Shown: positions 45,245-55,053 of the stretch, piece by piece
Layout of the letters: each line of letters starts with the position of its first letter
How positions within the stretch are numbered: position 1 is the stretch's first letter
Assembly (NCBI RefSeq): GCF_010730195.1
Contig: NZ_AP022613.1
Span: 496,001 to 560,000, forward strand
Length of the DNA: 64,000 bases
Direction of reading: 5' to 3'
Origin: Mycobacterium conspicuum
Lineage (GTDB): Bacteria; Actinomycetota; Actinomycetes; Mycobacteriales; Mycobacteriaceae
Made by a program: the position numbers and the translations under genes
Notes under the pieces: model-generated
What the model was told of the DNA's origin: nothing
The model's input: only the letters and a program-made list of their open reading frames with translations
Database searches by the model: none

Positions 45245-46984
45245 TCAGCGCCCCGAGGCCGCGGTCGCCGCGGCCTGCAGTCGCAGCCGCAGCCCACTCG
45301 CCCGAATGGCGCGACGCTGCAGCGCGGCGCGCACTTCGTCCTCGGAGCCGACCACCCGAACCTTCACCCTGGCCCGGGTCACGGCGGTGTAGAGCAGCTC
45401 CCGGGTGAGCAGTCGCGAATCCTGCGGCGGCATCAGCACCGTGACCTCGCCGGCCTGGCTGCCCTGGCTCTTGTGGATCGTCATCGCGTGCATGGTCTGG
45501 ATTTCGGCCAGGCGGCTGGTCGCGAAGTTGAGCAGCCCGCCGGCGCCGGCGATGACGGCCCGCAAGCCGTCGGGTCCGGCGACCACCACACCGGTGTCGC
45601 CGTTGTAGATGCGCAGCCCATAGTCGTTGGCCGTCACCAACAACGGCCTGCCGGCATACCACTCCAGCGACGGCGGCTGGCCGGTCTCCTCCGAAAGCCA
45701 GCGCTGCACCTGCCGGTTCCAGTGCGACGCGCCGTGGGGCCCCTGACGGTGCGCGCATAACAGTCGGTGCTCGTCGAGGATCGTCAGCGCCTGCCCCGCG
45801 TCACCGAGCACCGCGGCCTCGCGCACGCGCAGGGCGTGCGGAACCAGCACCTCGCGCAGCCGCTCGCCGGGGTGATCGTCATCGATCCACTCGACATGCT
45901 CACCGCCGGTCCGCAACACTTCGACGACGCGGTCGGCGTCGCCGATCCGGATCGCTTCCGCCAGCGCGCCAATCGACTCGCCGAACCGATACCTGGTGTG
46001 CAGGGCGGCGACACACACCTCGTCGCGCGCGGTCAGGCCTTCCACCAAGTCGGCCAGCACCGCGCCGGCCTCCACCGAGGCCAGCTGGTCGGGATCGCCC
46101 ACCAGGATCAGTCGGCTGTCCGGCCGCACCGCTTCCAGCAGCCGGGCCATCATCGTCAGCGACACCATCGACGTCTCGTCGACCACGATGACATCGTGTG
46201 GGAGCCGATTGCCCCGATTGTGCTTGAACCGCACCGACGTATCCGGTCGAGGACCCAGCAGCCGGTGTAGCGTGGTCGCGCGCAGACCCGCCACCCGGGC
46301 CGCATCGTCCGGAGCGAGCTGCTCGACCTCGGCGGCCACCGCCTCGGTCAACCTCGCGGCCGCCTTGCCGGTGGGAGCGGCCAGCGCGATCCGGGGGCGC
46401 GGTGCGCCGACGACTTCGGCGCGCTCGACCAACAGCGCCAACAGCCTCGCGACGGTGTGGGTCTTGCCGGTTCCCGGCCCCCCGGTCAGCACGGTCACCG
46501 CCTGCGACAGCGCGATGTCGGCGGCCGCGCGCTGTTCGTCATGGTCCTGCGGGAAAAGCCGACCGTAGCTTGGCAATTCGACCGCCGCGGAACTGGTCTT
46601 GAGCGCGAGCAGGTCGGTGCACACCTGTTCCTCCTCGAGCCAGTAGCGGTCCAGGTACACCAGCTCGCCGAGCAACCGCAGCACCGGGGGCGACCCGAGC
46701 AACGGGCTGGCCCGCACGGCGGCCAGCCACTCGTCGGCAGCGGGCCAAGGGAGGTCGGCCTCGTGCGTCGCGGCGATCTGCGCTTGGGCCTGCCGCAGGT
46801 CCACGCACACCGAACCGCCGCGCAGCGCACGCACCACCAGCGCGACGGCGAGCGCCACCCGCTCGTCCGGTTCGCCGACGAGCTCCGTAAGACGTTGTGC
46901 CACATGGACATCGGCGGCTTCGAAGATGTCGGCATCGCTGAAGGTCCGCAGCAGTCCTTCGGCGGCGATCGCTTGCAGCGTCAC
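45245..46984 (-). CDS. recD: Exodeoxyribonuclease V alpha subunit
   Basis: 579 aa from GTG at 46984, overlapping the recB stop (GTGA). Walker A is LTGGPGTGKTHTVARLLAL (about residues 170-188). Further superfamily 1B helicase motifs include VIVVDETSMVSLTMMARLLE, LILVGDPDQLASVEAGAVLA and, near the end, MTIHKSQGSQAGEVTVLMP and LLYTAVTRARVKVRVVG. RecD is the 5'-3' helicase of RecBCD. In mycobacteria RecBCD serves single-strand annealing, homologous recombination being done by AdnAB. Length matches Rv0629c. Confidence 0.96.
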   Translation of the reverse strand: MTLQAIAAEGLLRTFSDADIFEAADVHVAQRLTELVGEPDERVALAVALVVRALRGGSVCVDLRQAQAQIAATHEADLPWPAADEWLAAVRASPLLGSPPVLRLLGELVYLDRYWLEEEQVCTDLLALKTSSAAVELPSYGRLFPQDHDEQRAAADIALSQAVTVLTGGPGTGKTHTVARLLALLVERAEVVGAPRPRIALAAPTGKAAARLTEAVAAEVEQLAPDDAARVAGLRATTLHRLLGPRPDTSVRFKHNRGNRLPHDVIVVDETSMVSLTMMARLLEAVRPDSRLILVGDPDQLASVEAGAVLADLVEGLTARDEVCVAALHTRYRFGESIGALAEAIRIGDADRVVEVLRTGGEHVEWIDDDHPGERLREVLVPHALRVREAAVLGDAGQALTILDEHRLLCAHRQGPHGASHWNRQVQRWLSEETGQPPSLEWYAGRPLLVTANDYGLRIYNGDTGVVVAGPDGLRAVIAGAGGLLNFATSRLAEIQTMHAMTIHKSQGSQAGEVTVLMPPQDSRLLTRELLYTAVTRARVKVRVVGSEDEVRAALQRRAIRASGLRLRLQAAATAASGR

Positions 46985-49900
46985 GCGGCCACCCGCCCCG
47001 CATCGAGCAGATCCGACAACGCCACGATCAGGGCCGGCGGTGGCTGCCAACTGAACACCCCGCACGGGTGCCCGTCGACCATCGGTGTGTCCGCGCCGCA
47101 CATGCCGCGCACAAACAGATAGAGGACTCCGCCGAGGTGCCGGTCGGGATCGTAATCGGTTACCCGCCAACGCAAGAACCGGTGCAGCACGGCGCTGTAC
47201 AGCAGGGCCTGCAGCGGATAGTCCGAATGCAGCATCGCCTCGACCAGCCGCGACCGGTTGTAGTCGGCGGCGCTCAGAGCTCGCTGCGGGTCACCGAGCC
47301 AGTTCGTCTTGTAGTCCACCACCAGGTATCGATGCCCGGATCCGTCGCGCACCCGCAACACGGCGTCGATCGAGCCGGTGAGGTATCCGCGCAGCGACTG
47401 GTCGCCGAGCGCCCGGCCGGTCAACCGGTCGGCATACGGCGCCATCGCATCGTCGGCCGGTAGGTGCTCGCGCAGCAATCGCCCCACATCCGCCAGATGG
47501 CCGTCGACGGCGACCGAACTTAGGTCGCCACCGGCCAACGGCAACTCAAAGTCCAATTCGCGCAACCGATCCCGTAGGCCGATCTGCCGCAGCGTCAAAC
47601 CGTCGGCCAGGGGGCCCAGCGGAGTGTCATGCATCGGTACCATCGCCGCGGCCAGCACCTCCGGTGCCACGTCGACCGGCCACCACACCGAGTGCTGACG
47701 GATCTGCGACTCCAACTCGGTGGCCAGATCGGCGGCGAGCGGATCGGCCGTCTCCAGAACGGCGTGGACCAGCGTGCCGAACTTCGCGCCCGTCGGCAGA
47801 TCCGCCATCGGTGACGGCAGATCCGGTTTGGATGCGGCGTCCGGCAACAGAATCTCGGCTGCCTCGTCATCCAGCTCGGTGGTCTCGGGCTCGCTGCTCA
47901 CCCCCGAGCCCGCTGACGCCGCCGAAGCCGCCGAAGAAGTCTCGGCAACGCGGATCAGGCCCGAGTACGAGGTGCGCCGCCACTCCGTGTCGATGGTGCG
48001 GTGAAAGTGGCGGCTCTCGAGATCCGTCGGCACCGGTTGTGGCGGCACCGCGCGAGGCGCCGCGACTACCGAGTCCTCCAGCACCGGGCCACCGGCGGCC
48101 TCCCACTCCCGCAACCGGGCCATCGCGTCGTCGTCGGAGATCTTCGCGGGCACAACGACATCGGGCACCACCGCCTCGCGCGGCCGACGACCGCGCAGCA
48201 GCCGCGACAGCCCGCCGTTGGGTTCGTCGCGGGCCGGTGACCACCACGCCACCACCTGCGACTGCGCCCGGGTCATCGCCACGTAGGTCAGCCGACTGTC
48301 GTCGCTGGCGTCCTCCGCGCGGCCCTGTGCCTGCACAGCCCGGAAGTTCGGACCGTCCTTGCCGCCGATATACAGGCAGCGTTGATCGTTTTCGTCGTGA
48401 AACAGCACGACGTCGCGCTCCTGGACATTGCGGTTGAACGCGAACGGCAGATACACGATCGGGAATTGCAGACCCTTGCTGACGTACACCGTCATGACCT
48501 GCACGGCGGCGGCGTCGCTGTCCAACCGCCGGTTGCGTTCGGTGGCGCCGCTGCGTTCGTCGCGTTGCCTGCGCAGCCAATCACGCAGCGCGGGCAGGCT
48601 GTAATGCTCGCGGTGCGCTTCCTCCTGGAGCAGTTGGGTGATGTGCGCCAGGTCGGTCATGTGACGCTCGCCGCCGTGGACGGATAGCAGGCGATCGCCC
48701 ATGCCACGCAGCTGCGCGGCCTCGAAGATCGCCGCGACGCCACGTTCGCGCGCGTGGCCGGCCCATTCGCGCAACGTCTCGGCGACCCGGTCGGTCAGTT
48801 CATCACCGCCCGCCGCAAGCGATTCCGCGGTCTCGCCGAAGAACATGGTCGCCGCGGCGGCGCGCACCATGCCCGGGCGGTGGGGTTGGTCGAACGCCTC
48901 CAGCAGACACAGCCAATCCGCGGCGGCGTCCGAGCCGAACACATCGGATTCGCCGGTGTAGACGGCCGGTATGCCGGCGTCGCAGAGGGCATTGAAGCAG
49001 GCTGCGCCATCCCGGTGCTTTTCCACGATCACGGCGATGTCGCGTGCCTGCAGGGGCTTGCCGTCGAAGGTCGCGTCACTGGCCAGCAGCGCGCCGATGT
49101 CGGCGGCGAGGTCGGCGCCGATGTGCGCCCGAAGCTCGTCGATCGGCAAGTTGGCGGTGCCGCTGCGGCCCAAGGTCGCGCGCCGCACCACGCGCAACCG
49201 GAACGGATCGTTGTGCGGCGCACCGGCAAGCCGGTGGCCCCGGTGGTGGGCCTCGACCTCGTCCACGACGATCGCGGCATCGCCGAGTTGCGCGCCACGC
49301 AGCACCACCTGCAGCCGATCGACGAGCGCGGAATCGGTGCGCCAGTTGGTAGCCAGCGTCATCCTTTCGCCCGCGCTGTCGGCCGCCTGCAGGTACGTCA
49401 CGATGTCGCCGCCGCGGAACGCATAGATGGCCTGCTTGGGATCGCCGATCAGAATCACGGTGCAGCACCCGCTGAACGCACGGTCGATGACCCGCCATTG
49501 CACGGGGTCGGTGTCCTGGAATTCGTCGACCATCACGATCGGCCAACGTTGATGCATGCGCATCCGCGCGGGGGAGTCGTCGGCGTCCAGCGCATCGGCC
49601 AGTCGGATCAGCAGGTCGTCATAGCTGAGCACCCCCAGGCGTCGCTTGCGGGTATCCAGTTCGGCGAGAACGGCTTTCGCGAAATCGACACGCACGGCGG
49701 CCGGCGATCCGGGCTCCGCGTCGTGGGGCCGCAGCTCCGTCGACGGGTTGTTGACCACCTCGCGCGCCACCCGCAGCGCGTCAGGATACGACAGCACCGG
49801 ATCGTCGCGCTCCTGCCCGAAGTGGGCCAGGTACAGATCGTCCACGATCTCGGCGACCAGCTCGTCGAGGCTTTCCAGCAACGTCGTACTCGCGGCGGTA

Positions 49901-50313
49901 TCACCGGCCACCCCGAGCGAACGCAACACCAGCTGGCAGAACTGGTGCGTGGTGGCGATCGTCGCCGCGTCGAAGCCGGCCTGCGCGTCGCGGAGCCGGC
50001 GCTTGCGTTCCTCGCGCTCGGCGTCGCTGCCCTCGATCAGGTGCTGCACCAACTGGTTGTCGCCGGCGACCGCCGAGTCGTCGAAAGCCCTTACGGCTTG
50101 CACGATTTGGGCGCGGACGCGCTCTCTCAGCTCCTGGCTGGCCGCCCGGGAGAACGTGATCAGCAACATCTGGTCCAGCGTCGCCTCGCCCTCGGCGATG
50201 TATCGGGTCACCAGACCGGCCAGCGCGAACGTCTTGCCGGTGCCCGCACTGGCCTGCAGCACCGTGGTGGACCGCCGAGCGGGCAGCGGTCCCAGCAGAT
50301 CGAAGCGCTGCAT
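46981..50313 (-). CDS. recB: Exodeoxyribonuclease V beta subunit
   Basis: 1,110 aa from ATG at 50313, whose A overlaps the recC stop (TAATG); the 13-codon longer frame is inside recC. SF1A helicase motifs: Walker A LQASAGTGKTFALAGLV (about residues 19-35), motif II WPIVMVDEFQDTDPVQW, motif III ILIGDPKQAIYAFRGGD, motif VI LTYVAMTRAQSQVVAWW. The C-terminal nuclease domain has GTLVHAVLE and RYLVVDYKTNWLG, the metal-binding Asp-x-Lys. It is the motor and nuclease of RecBCD. Coupled translation of all three subunits favours 1:1:1 assembly. Confidence 0.96.
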   Translation of the reverse strand: MQRFDLLGPLPARRSTTVLQASAGTGKTFALAGLVTRYIAEGEATLDQMLLITFSRAASQELRERVRAQIVQAVRAFDDSAVAGDNQLVQHLIEGSDAEREERKRRLRDAQAGFDAATIATTHQFCQLVLRSLGVAGDTAASTTLLESLDELVAEIVDDLYLAHFGQERDDPVLSYPDALRVAREVVNNPSTELRPHDAEPGSPAAVRVDFAKAVLAELDTRKRRLGVLSYDDLLIRLADALDADDSPARMRMHQRWPIVMVDEFQDTDPVQWRVIDRAFSGCCTVILIGDPKQAIYAFRGGDIVTYLQAADSAGERMTLATNWRTDSALVDRLQVVLRGAQLGDAAIVVDEVEAHHRGHRLAGAPHNDPFRLRVVRRATLGRSGTANLPIDELRAHIGADLAADIGALLASDATFDGKPLQARDIAVIVEKHRDGAACFNALCDAGIPAVYTGESDVFGSDAAADWLCLLEAFDQPHRPGMVRAAAATMFFGETAESLAAGGDELTDRVAETLREWAGHARERGVAAIFEAAQLRGMGDRLLSVHGGERHMTDLAHITQLLQEEAHREHYSLPALRDWLRRQRDERSGATERNRRLDSDAAAVQVMTVYVSKGLQFPIVYLPFAFNRNVQERDVVLFHDENDQRCLYIGGKDGPNFRAVQAQGRAEDASDDSRLTYVAMTRAQSQVVAWWSPARDEPNGGLSRLLRGRRPREAVVPDVVVPAKISDDDAMARLREWEAAGGPVLEDSVVAAPRAVPPQPVPTDLESRHFHRTIDTEWRRTSYSGLIRVAETSSAASAASAGSGVSSEPETTELDDEAAEILLPDAASKPDLPSPMADLPTGAKFGTLVHAVLETADPLAADLATELESQIRQHSVWWPVDVAPEVLAAAMVPMHDTPLGPLADGLTLRQIGLRDRLRELDFELPLAGGDLSSVAVDGHLADVGRLLREHLPADDAMAPYADRLTGRALGDQSLRGYLTGSIDAVLRVRDGSGHRYLVVDYKTNWLGDPQRALSAADYNRSRLVEAMLHSDYPLQALLYSAVLHRFLRWRVTDYDPDRHLGGVLYLFVRGMCGADTPMVDGHPCGVFSWQPPPALIVALSDLLDAGRVAA

Positions 50314-53300
50314 TAAGACGGCTTCCTCTCCGCGCGCAGCATCGGTAGCCACAGCCGCGCCGAGTAGGCGCCGAGCCGGTTGTCTTCGCCGTCGTACGCC
50401 TCGCCCGGGCGCAGCGCTTGCATGAGGTCGGCCAGCCGCGCGTTCTTACCCCAGGCCCGCACGTGAGCCGGCTCTTCATCCTCCCATTTCCAACGGAACT
50501 GCGCCTCGCGTATCGGATCGTCACCGCAGTGCCGCGCCGCCGCCCACGCGTAGGATGTCTTGACGGGCAACGGAAGTGGCTCGCGGCGTCCAGCGTCGTA
50601 AATCTTCACCAACTCGCGCAGCAGCACGGCGGCGCCTTCGTCCGGCCGGCCCAGCCCCTCCACCCGCGGTGTGGTGCCCCGCTTGGGGCGCCCGATGCAT
50701 ACCGCCGACCAGTCGCGGTTTCGATCGTGAGCGATCAACGCAAGCAACGGAATCCACGACTCGAGCAGGTGCTTGCCGTCCAGCTTGGAATAGGTGACCG
50801 AGACCAGCCGATCGCCGTACACCGGCGACACCGTGCCGGTGAGCCGGCGCCCGCCGCCCAGGTCGATGTCCACGTCATACGCCCGCGCCTGGGTCCGCCG
50901 GTATTGCTGGGCGGCCTTGGCCAACAGGGTGGCCTGCTCGCGAATCTCGTTGGCGCGGCGCCAACCCAGCTGGCCGGGCGGCAGCGTGCCGCGCCGCCAC
51001 TCGGCCTGCCGCGCGTCGTCGGGGGTCATGCCGCCCAACATGTCGCGCAGCATCCGGTCGCCGACCGTCCACTCCTCGAGGGCATCGATGTCGACCGGCA
51101 TGGCGTCCTGCACGCCGTCGACGTCGCGCGGCAGGGTGAACTCCAGCGCGCGGAAGAAGCCCTTCACCGGATCCTTGAGGAACGCGACGAGGTCGGCGAG
51201 GATGACGTCGTCGGCGGGCGGGGCGGGCAGCGGGCCGCTGATGAATTCGGGCGGTTCGCCGCGCTGCCCGGCGCTGGCCCGCGCCGCCCGCAGCACGGTC
51301 CGATCGAAACTGAACGGAACTTTCGGCACTAACTCGCCGGGGATGACATTGCGAACGTCGAACGGCTGCAACGGATGTTCGACGACGATGCGCTCGCGGA
51401 CCCGGTCCGGGGTGGTGACGTCGAGCGCGTCCAGCAGTTCGGCCAGGGGCACCGCGGGCGGGCGCGGCTGGCCCGTGTGTTCGTTGGCGCCGGTATAGGT
51501 GATCACGAGCTTTTCGGTGGCCGCGCCGATGGCGTCGAGCAGCAATTGCCGGTCCTCCGAACGGATGTCGCGTTCGCCGGTCATCGGGTCGCGGGCGAGC
51601 GCGTCGTCGCCGTCGACGACGCTCAGGCGGGGGAACACGCCGTCGTCGAGGCCGACCAGGCAGACCACCCGGTGCGGCACCGAACGCATCGGCACCATGG
51701 TGCACACCGTCAGGGTGCCGGTGCGGAAGTTGGCCCGCGTCGGGCGCCCGGCGAGGTGTCGGTCCAGCAGCGCCCGGATGTCCGGCAGCCGCAGCTCGGT
51801 GTCGGCCCGCGGGCCGGCATCGGCGATCACTTCGGCGAACTCGCGCTGCATCTGGCTGGCCTGCCAGAGGTCGGCGTCGTCGATGTGCGCCAACAGCGTG
51901 ATGCCTTCGGTCAAGGACTCCAGCCATTGCCGCAGTGGGCGGGTGCCCGTCAGCGAATCGACCACCCGCTGCAGCCGGTCGACGAATTCGGCGAACTGGC
52001 CGGCCAATTGGACGCGGTTGCTGCTGACGTCATCGAGGGGCAGCGTCGAGTCGATCCACGCATTCGAGTCCTCGGACATGGCGACGCCGGCCAGCAACCT
52101 GTCGATGCCGAAACGCCACGTGTTGTGCACGAAGTCGACGTGAAACGGCCGCCGGTGCTCGCGGTCGAAGCCCCACCGGATGTTGGCCTGCCGGACCCAG
52201 CGGGTGATGTCGTCCACTTCGTCATCGGTGAAACCGAATTTGGCGCGCACGGGCGCGGCCGCGGCGAAGTTGAGCACCTCGCTGGCCGTCACCCTGCCGC
52301 CGGCCAGCGCGATCAGCTGCGCGGCCACACCCAGCAGCGGGTTGGTCTGGATCAGTGAGCGGTCCGCCAGCCGCACCCGCAATCGGTGCGCGGGATGCGC
52401 GCCGTGCACCACGTCGCCGAGCCCGAAGTCGGCGACGATCAGCGGCGCGTAGGTCTCGATGTCGGGGCACATCACCAGGATGTCGCGCGGCTCCAGCGTC
52501 GGATCGTCCTGCAGCAGACCCAGCAACACCTCGCGCAGCACGTCGACCTGGCGGGCCGGACCGTGGCAGTTGTGTATCTGCACCGAGCGGTCATCGGCGG
52601 CGAGCGTACGGCCTTGCGGCCGAACCACATTGGCGGCGATGTCGGACTGCAACCAGCCGAGCAGCGTGTCGGGGTGCTGGGCACCGGGCAAATACTCGTC
52701 GGTGTGCACATCCGTGGGCAGCCCGCGCTGAAGCTCGCGCAGGTCTCGCCCCAGGGTCGCCAGCAGGGGATGGCTCACCGCACGGTGGCTGGTGTCGGCG
52801 CGGCGGGGGATCGCGCCGCGCAGGTCGGCGAGCGCCCGCCACAGCTCGTCGCTGGGGTGCGGCAGCCACAGATGCAGCTCGTGGTGCGTGGCCAACGCGT
52901 CGAGCAGCTGCACGTCGGTGCACGCCAGCCGGGTGTGGCCGAACAGCGACAACCGTGGCGGCAGGTCGGCCGGGCCCTCTCGCAGCCGGGCGACGGCCTT
53001 TTCGTGGCGGATGTGTGGGGGATCGGCCGGCACGGCGGCGACCAGCGCCCGCCACAGTTCGGGCTGCCAGGCCAGGTCGCCGTCGAGGTCGCCGGGCCTG
53101 CCTTCCAGCCAGTCGACGACTAGCTGCGGCCGCTGCCGCACGTAGGAGGCGAACAGCCCGGCCAGCCGGCGGGCGACCGCGTAGCGCCGGCCCTTGCGCA
53201 GCTCGGCCTCGTCGGCGTCGATGTCGAAGTGGCCCAAATGTTTTGCCAGCGCTGCACACCACGGCTCGTCGAGGCTGCAGTCGATCACATCCAGCAGCGG

Positions 53301-53588
53301 CCACGTCATCGCCTCCGGCGACCACGGGTCCTCATCCGCGGTCCCGGTAATTTCGGCGATCAGCGACCCGGGACTGCGGAACACCACCCCCGCGCACACC
53401 CCGTCGCGGCTGCCGTGCCCGCACCCGAGGACGTGCGAAAGCCGCTGGCTCAGCCAGCGTTCCACGCCGCGGGCGGGCACCAGGACCAGCTCCTCGGCAA
53501 ACGGGTCGGGCAGCGGTGTGGCCAGCAGGGCGCCGAGGCCGTCGGCCAGCAGGTCGGTCCGCTCCGCACGGTGAAGATGAAGCGCCAT
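50313..53588 (-). CDS. recC: Exodeoxyribonuclease V gamma subunit
   Basis: 1,091 aa, close to Rv0631c. It has the inactive-helicase architecture of RecC: MALHLHRAERTDLLADGLGALLATP at the start, FSCPDIET-like region LVMCPDIETYAPLIVADFGLG (about residues 370-390), and VCLVGLDDGVFPRL (about 645), a degenerate motif. It forms the scaffold and pin of RecBCD and, in enterics, reads Chi. The gene is first in the operon with a -10 at 53597-53602 directly before the ATG, so the transcript is probably leaderless. Confidence 0.95.
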   Translation of the reverse strand: MALHLHRAERTDLLADGLGALLATPLPDPFAEELVLVPARGVERWLSQRLSHVLGCGHGSRDGVCAGVVFRSPGSLIAEITGTADEDPWSPEAMTWPLLDVIDCSLDEPWCAALAKHLGHFDIDADEAELRKGRRYAVARRLAGLFASYVRQRPQLVVDWLEGRPGDLDGDLAWQPELWRALVAAVPADPPHIRHEKAVARLREGPADLPPRLSLFGHTRLACTDVQLLDALATHHELHLWLPHPSDELWRALADLRGAIPRRADTSHRAVSHPLLATLGRDLRELQRGLPTDVHTDEYLPGAQHPDTLLGWLQSDIAANVVRPQGRTLAADDRSVQIHNCHGPARQVDVLREVLLGLLQDDPTLEPRDILVMCPDIETYAPLIVADFGLGDVVHGAHPAHRLRVRLADRSLIQTNPLLGVAAQLIALAGGRVTASEVLNFAAAAPVRAKFGFTDDEVDDITRWVRQANIRWGFDREHRRPFHVDFVHNTWRFGIDRLLAGVAMSEDSNAWIDSTLPLDDVSSNRVQLAGQFAEFVDRLQRVVDSLTGTRPLRQWLESLTEGITLLAHIDDADLWQASQMQREFAEVIADAGPRADTELRLPDIRALLDRHLAGRPTRANFRTGTLTVCTMVPMRSVPHRVVCLVGLDDGVFPRLSVVDGDDALARDPMTGERDIRSEDRQLLLDAIGAATEKLVITYTGANEHTGQPRPPAVPLAELLDALDVTTPDRVRERIVVEHPLQPFDVRNVIPGELVPKVPFSFDRTVLRAARASAGQRGEPPEFISGPLPAPPADDVILADLVAFLKDPVKGFFRALEFTLPRDVDGVQDAMPVDIDALEEWTVGDRMLRDMLGGMTPDDARQAEWRRGTLPPGQLGWRRANEIREQATLLAKAAQQYRRTQARAYDVDIDLGGGRRLTGTVSPVYGDRLVSVTYSKLDGKHLLESWIPLLALIAHDRNRDWSAVCIGRPKRGTTPRVEGLGRPDEGAAVLLRELVKIYDAGRREPLPLPVKTSYAWAAARHCGDDPIREAQFRWKWEDEEPAHVRAWGKNARLADLMQALRPGEAYDGEDNRLGAYSARLWLPMLRAERKPS

Positions 53589-53596
53589 TGCGGGCC

Positions 53597-53602
53597 ACCC
53601 TA
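53597..53602 (-). promoter_or_regulatory. -10 element of recCBD, probable leaderless start
   Basis: On the minus strand TAGGGT ends 8 bases before the recC ATG (53588), with no Shine-Dalgarno between. No consensus -35 was evident upstream. Confidence 0.5.
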
Positions 53603-53654
53603 GACGGTCCGACCGACACCGGTGGCACGATGGTTTGTGACTTCAGGAGGGCAA

Positions 53655-54170
53655 GTGGAAACTTGGGACGCGATCCGTGCCCGACGCAACGTTCGCCAGT
53701 ACACGCCGGAGCCGGTTTCCAAAGCTGATCTGGACCGCATCGCCGAGGCGGGATGGCGCGCACCTTCGGCGAAAAACCGCCAGCCGTGGGACTTTGTCAT
53801 CGTCACCGACCCGGCCCAGCTGCGGGAGCTCTCGACGGTGTGGCGCGGCGCGGGTCACATCGCCAAGGCGCCGGCGGCGATCGTCCTGGTGGTCCCGGTC
53901 CCGCCGGACGAGCGCAGGCTGGTGACCGACAACTACGACGTCGGTCAGGCGACGATGGCGATGATGATCGCGGCGACCGACCTGGGCATCGGGACGGGGC
54001 ATTCGTCGGTGGGGGACCAGGACAAGGCGCGCGCCATCCTGGGTGTGCCCGACGACCACCTGGTGGCCTTCATGCTCGGCGTCGGATATCCCGCCGATCG
54101 CCCACTGCGCCCCATCCGCAACCCGGATCGGCGCCCGTTCGATGAGGTCGTCCACCGCGGCCGGTGGTGA
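53655..54170 (+). CDS. Nitroreductase family protein
   Basis: 171 aa from GTG at 53655, with CAGGAGGG about 6 bases upstream; an earlier in-frame start gives 11 extra residues without a binding site. DAIRARRNVRQYTPEPVSKADL and EAGWRAPSAKNRQPWDFVIV (about residues 5-50) are the FMN-binding phosphate contacts of NAD(P)H nitroreductases. MMIAATDLGIGTGHSSVGDQ is the second family element. FMN enzymes of this fold reduce nitro compounds, quinones or F420-related flavins. It is divergent from recC by 66 bp and starts a set of genes that, by recall, is missing between recC and echA3 in M. tuberculosis. Confidence 0.9.
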   Translation: METWDAIRARRNVRQYTPEPVSKADLDRIAEAGWRAPSAKNRQPWDFVIVTDPAQLRELSTVWRGAGHIAKAPAAIVLVVPVPPDERRLVTDNYDVGQATMAMMIAATDLGIGTGHSSVGDQDKARAILGVPDDHLVAFMLGVGYPADRPLRPIRNPDRRPFDEVVHRGRW

Positions 54171-54174
54171 CTCG

Positions 54175-54924
54175 GTGTCCGAGCATCGCGGCGAGTACGG
54201 GTACGACGGGTCTTTCCACACCGTCTCGGCGGGAACGCAGCTGGCGGTCGTGGGCGCGGGATCGGCCGCCCTGTTGGCGGGGGCGGGCATCAGCCTCGCG
54301 CGCGGTAACCGGGTGGCGGCGACGCTGGCGGCGGGGTCGGCCGTCGAAATCATCGCGACGGCGGCCTGGTACATCTACGCGACGCGATCCGGCAAATTCC
54401 GGGTGTGGGACGGGGTTCTCGACGACCTGGCGCTGCGCGGCGACGAAACCCTGCTCGACCTGGGGTGTGGGCGCGGCGCCGTCCTGCTCGCCGCGGCCAA
54501 GCGGTTGCCGCGGGGTCGCGCGATCGGCGTCGATCTGTGGCAGGCCGACCAGACCGACAACTCCCCGCAGTCCACGCTGTCCAACGCCGAACGCGAAGGC
54601 GTGACCGAGCGCGTCGAACTGCACACCGCCGACATGACGGCCCTGCCGTTGCCCGACGAAAGCGTCGACGTCATCGTCAGCAACCTTGCCATCCACAACA
54701 TTCCGACCCGCGTAGGTCGCCGCCTGGCTTTGGATCAGGCCGTTCGTGTGCTGCGCCCGGGCGGGCGCTTGGCCATCGCCGACCTGTGGGAGACCCGCCA
54801 GCACGAGCAGCGGTTGCGCGAGCTGGGCTGGTGCAATGTTCGGCGTCGCAACCTCGGTTGGCGGATGTGGTACGGCGGCCCCTGGTTTTCCACCCGGTTG
54901 GTGACGGCCACCAAGCCGATGTGA
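54175..54924 (+). CDS. Membrane-anchored class I SAM methyltransferase
   Basis: 249 aa from GTG at 54175, 4 bases after the nitroreductase stop; an ATG at 54142 overlapping that gene is possible. Two hydrophobic segments (LAVVGAGSAALLAGAGISLA and LAAGSAVEIIATAAWYIYA; about residues 22-65) precede the catalytic domain. Motif I is LLDLGCGRGAVLLAAAKRLP (about 95-114), followed by the acidic loop GVDLWQADQTDN, VDVIVSNLAIHNI and LRPGGRLAIADLWET. It probably methylates a membrane lipid or quinone-like acceptor; the acceptor is not identifiable. Confidence 0.87.
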   Translation: MSEHRGEYGYDGSFHTVSAGTQLAVVGAGSAALLAGAGISLARGNRVAATLAAGSAVEIIATAAWYIYATRSGKFRVWDGVLDDLALRGDETLLDLGCGRGAVLLAAAKRLPRGRAIGVDLWQADQTDNSPQSTLSNAEREGVTERVELHTADMTALPLPDESVDVIVSNLAIHNIPTRVGRRLALDQAVRVLRPGGRLAIADLWETRQHEQRLRELGWCNVRRRNLGWRMWYGGPWFSTRLVTATKPM

Positions 54925-54930
54925 GGCCGG

Positions 54931-54951
54931 GCGCGAAAACCCTTTCGGCGC
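54931..54951 (+). terminator. Hairpin after the methyltransferase
   Basis: GCGCGAAA (54931-54938), loop ACCC, TTTCG-G-CGC (54943-54951) gives an 8-bp stem with one bulged G, 6 bases past the stop. No T-tract follows. The cyanase gene begins 103 bp later, so a transcript end here is plausible. Confidence 0.4.
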
Positions 54952-55053
54952 AACACTTTCGCGACACGGAGCGCCGTCGATAAAGCCCAGGCAGCGAGTC
55001 AGGCCGACAACGGTTCGCCCCGCACCTCGATCCGCGTGGTGCATGCTGGGGCG

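Noticed and set aside
48754..50316. 520-residue frame antisense to recB
   Set aside because: A high-GC shadow of recB, with no binding site or recognisable domain.
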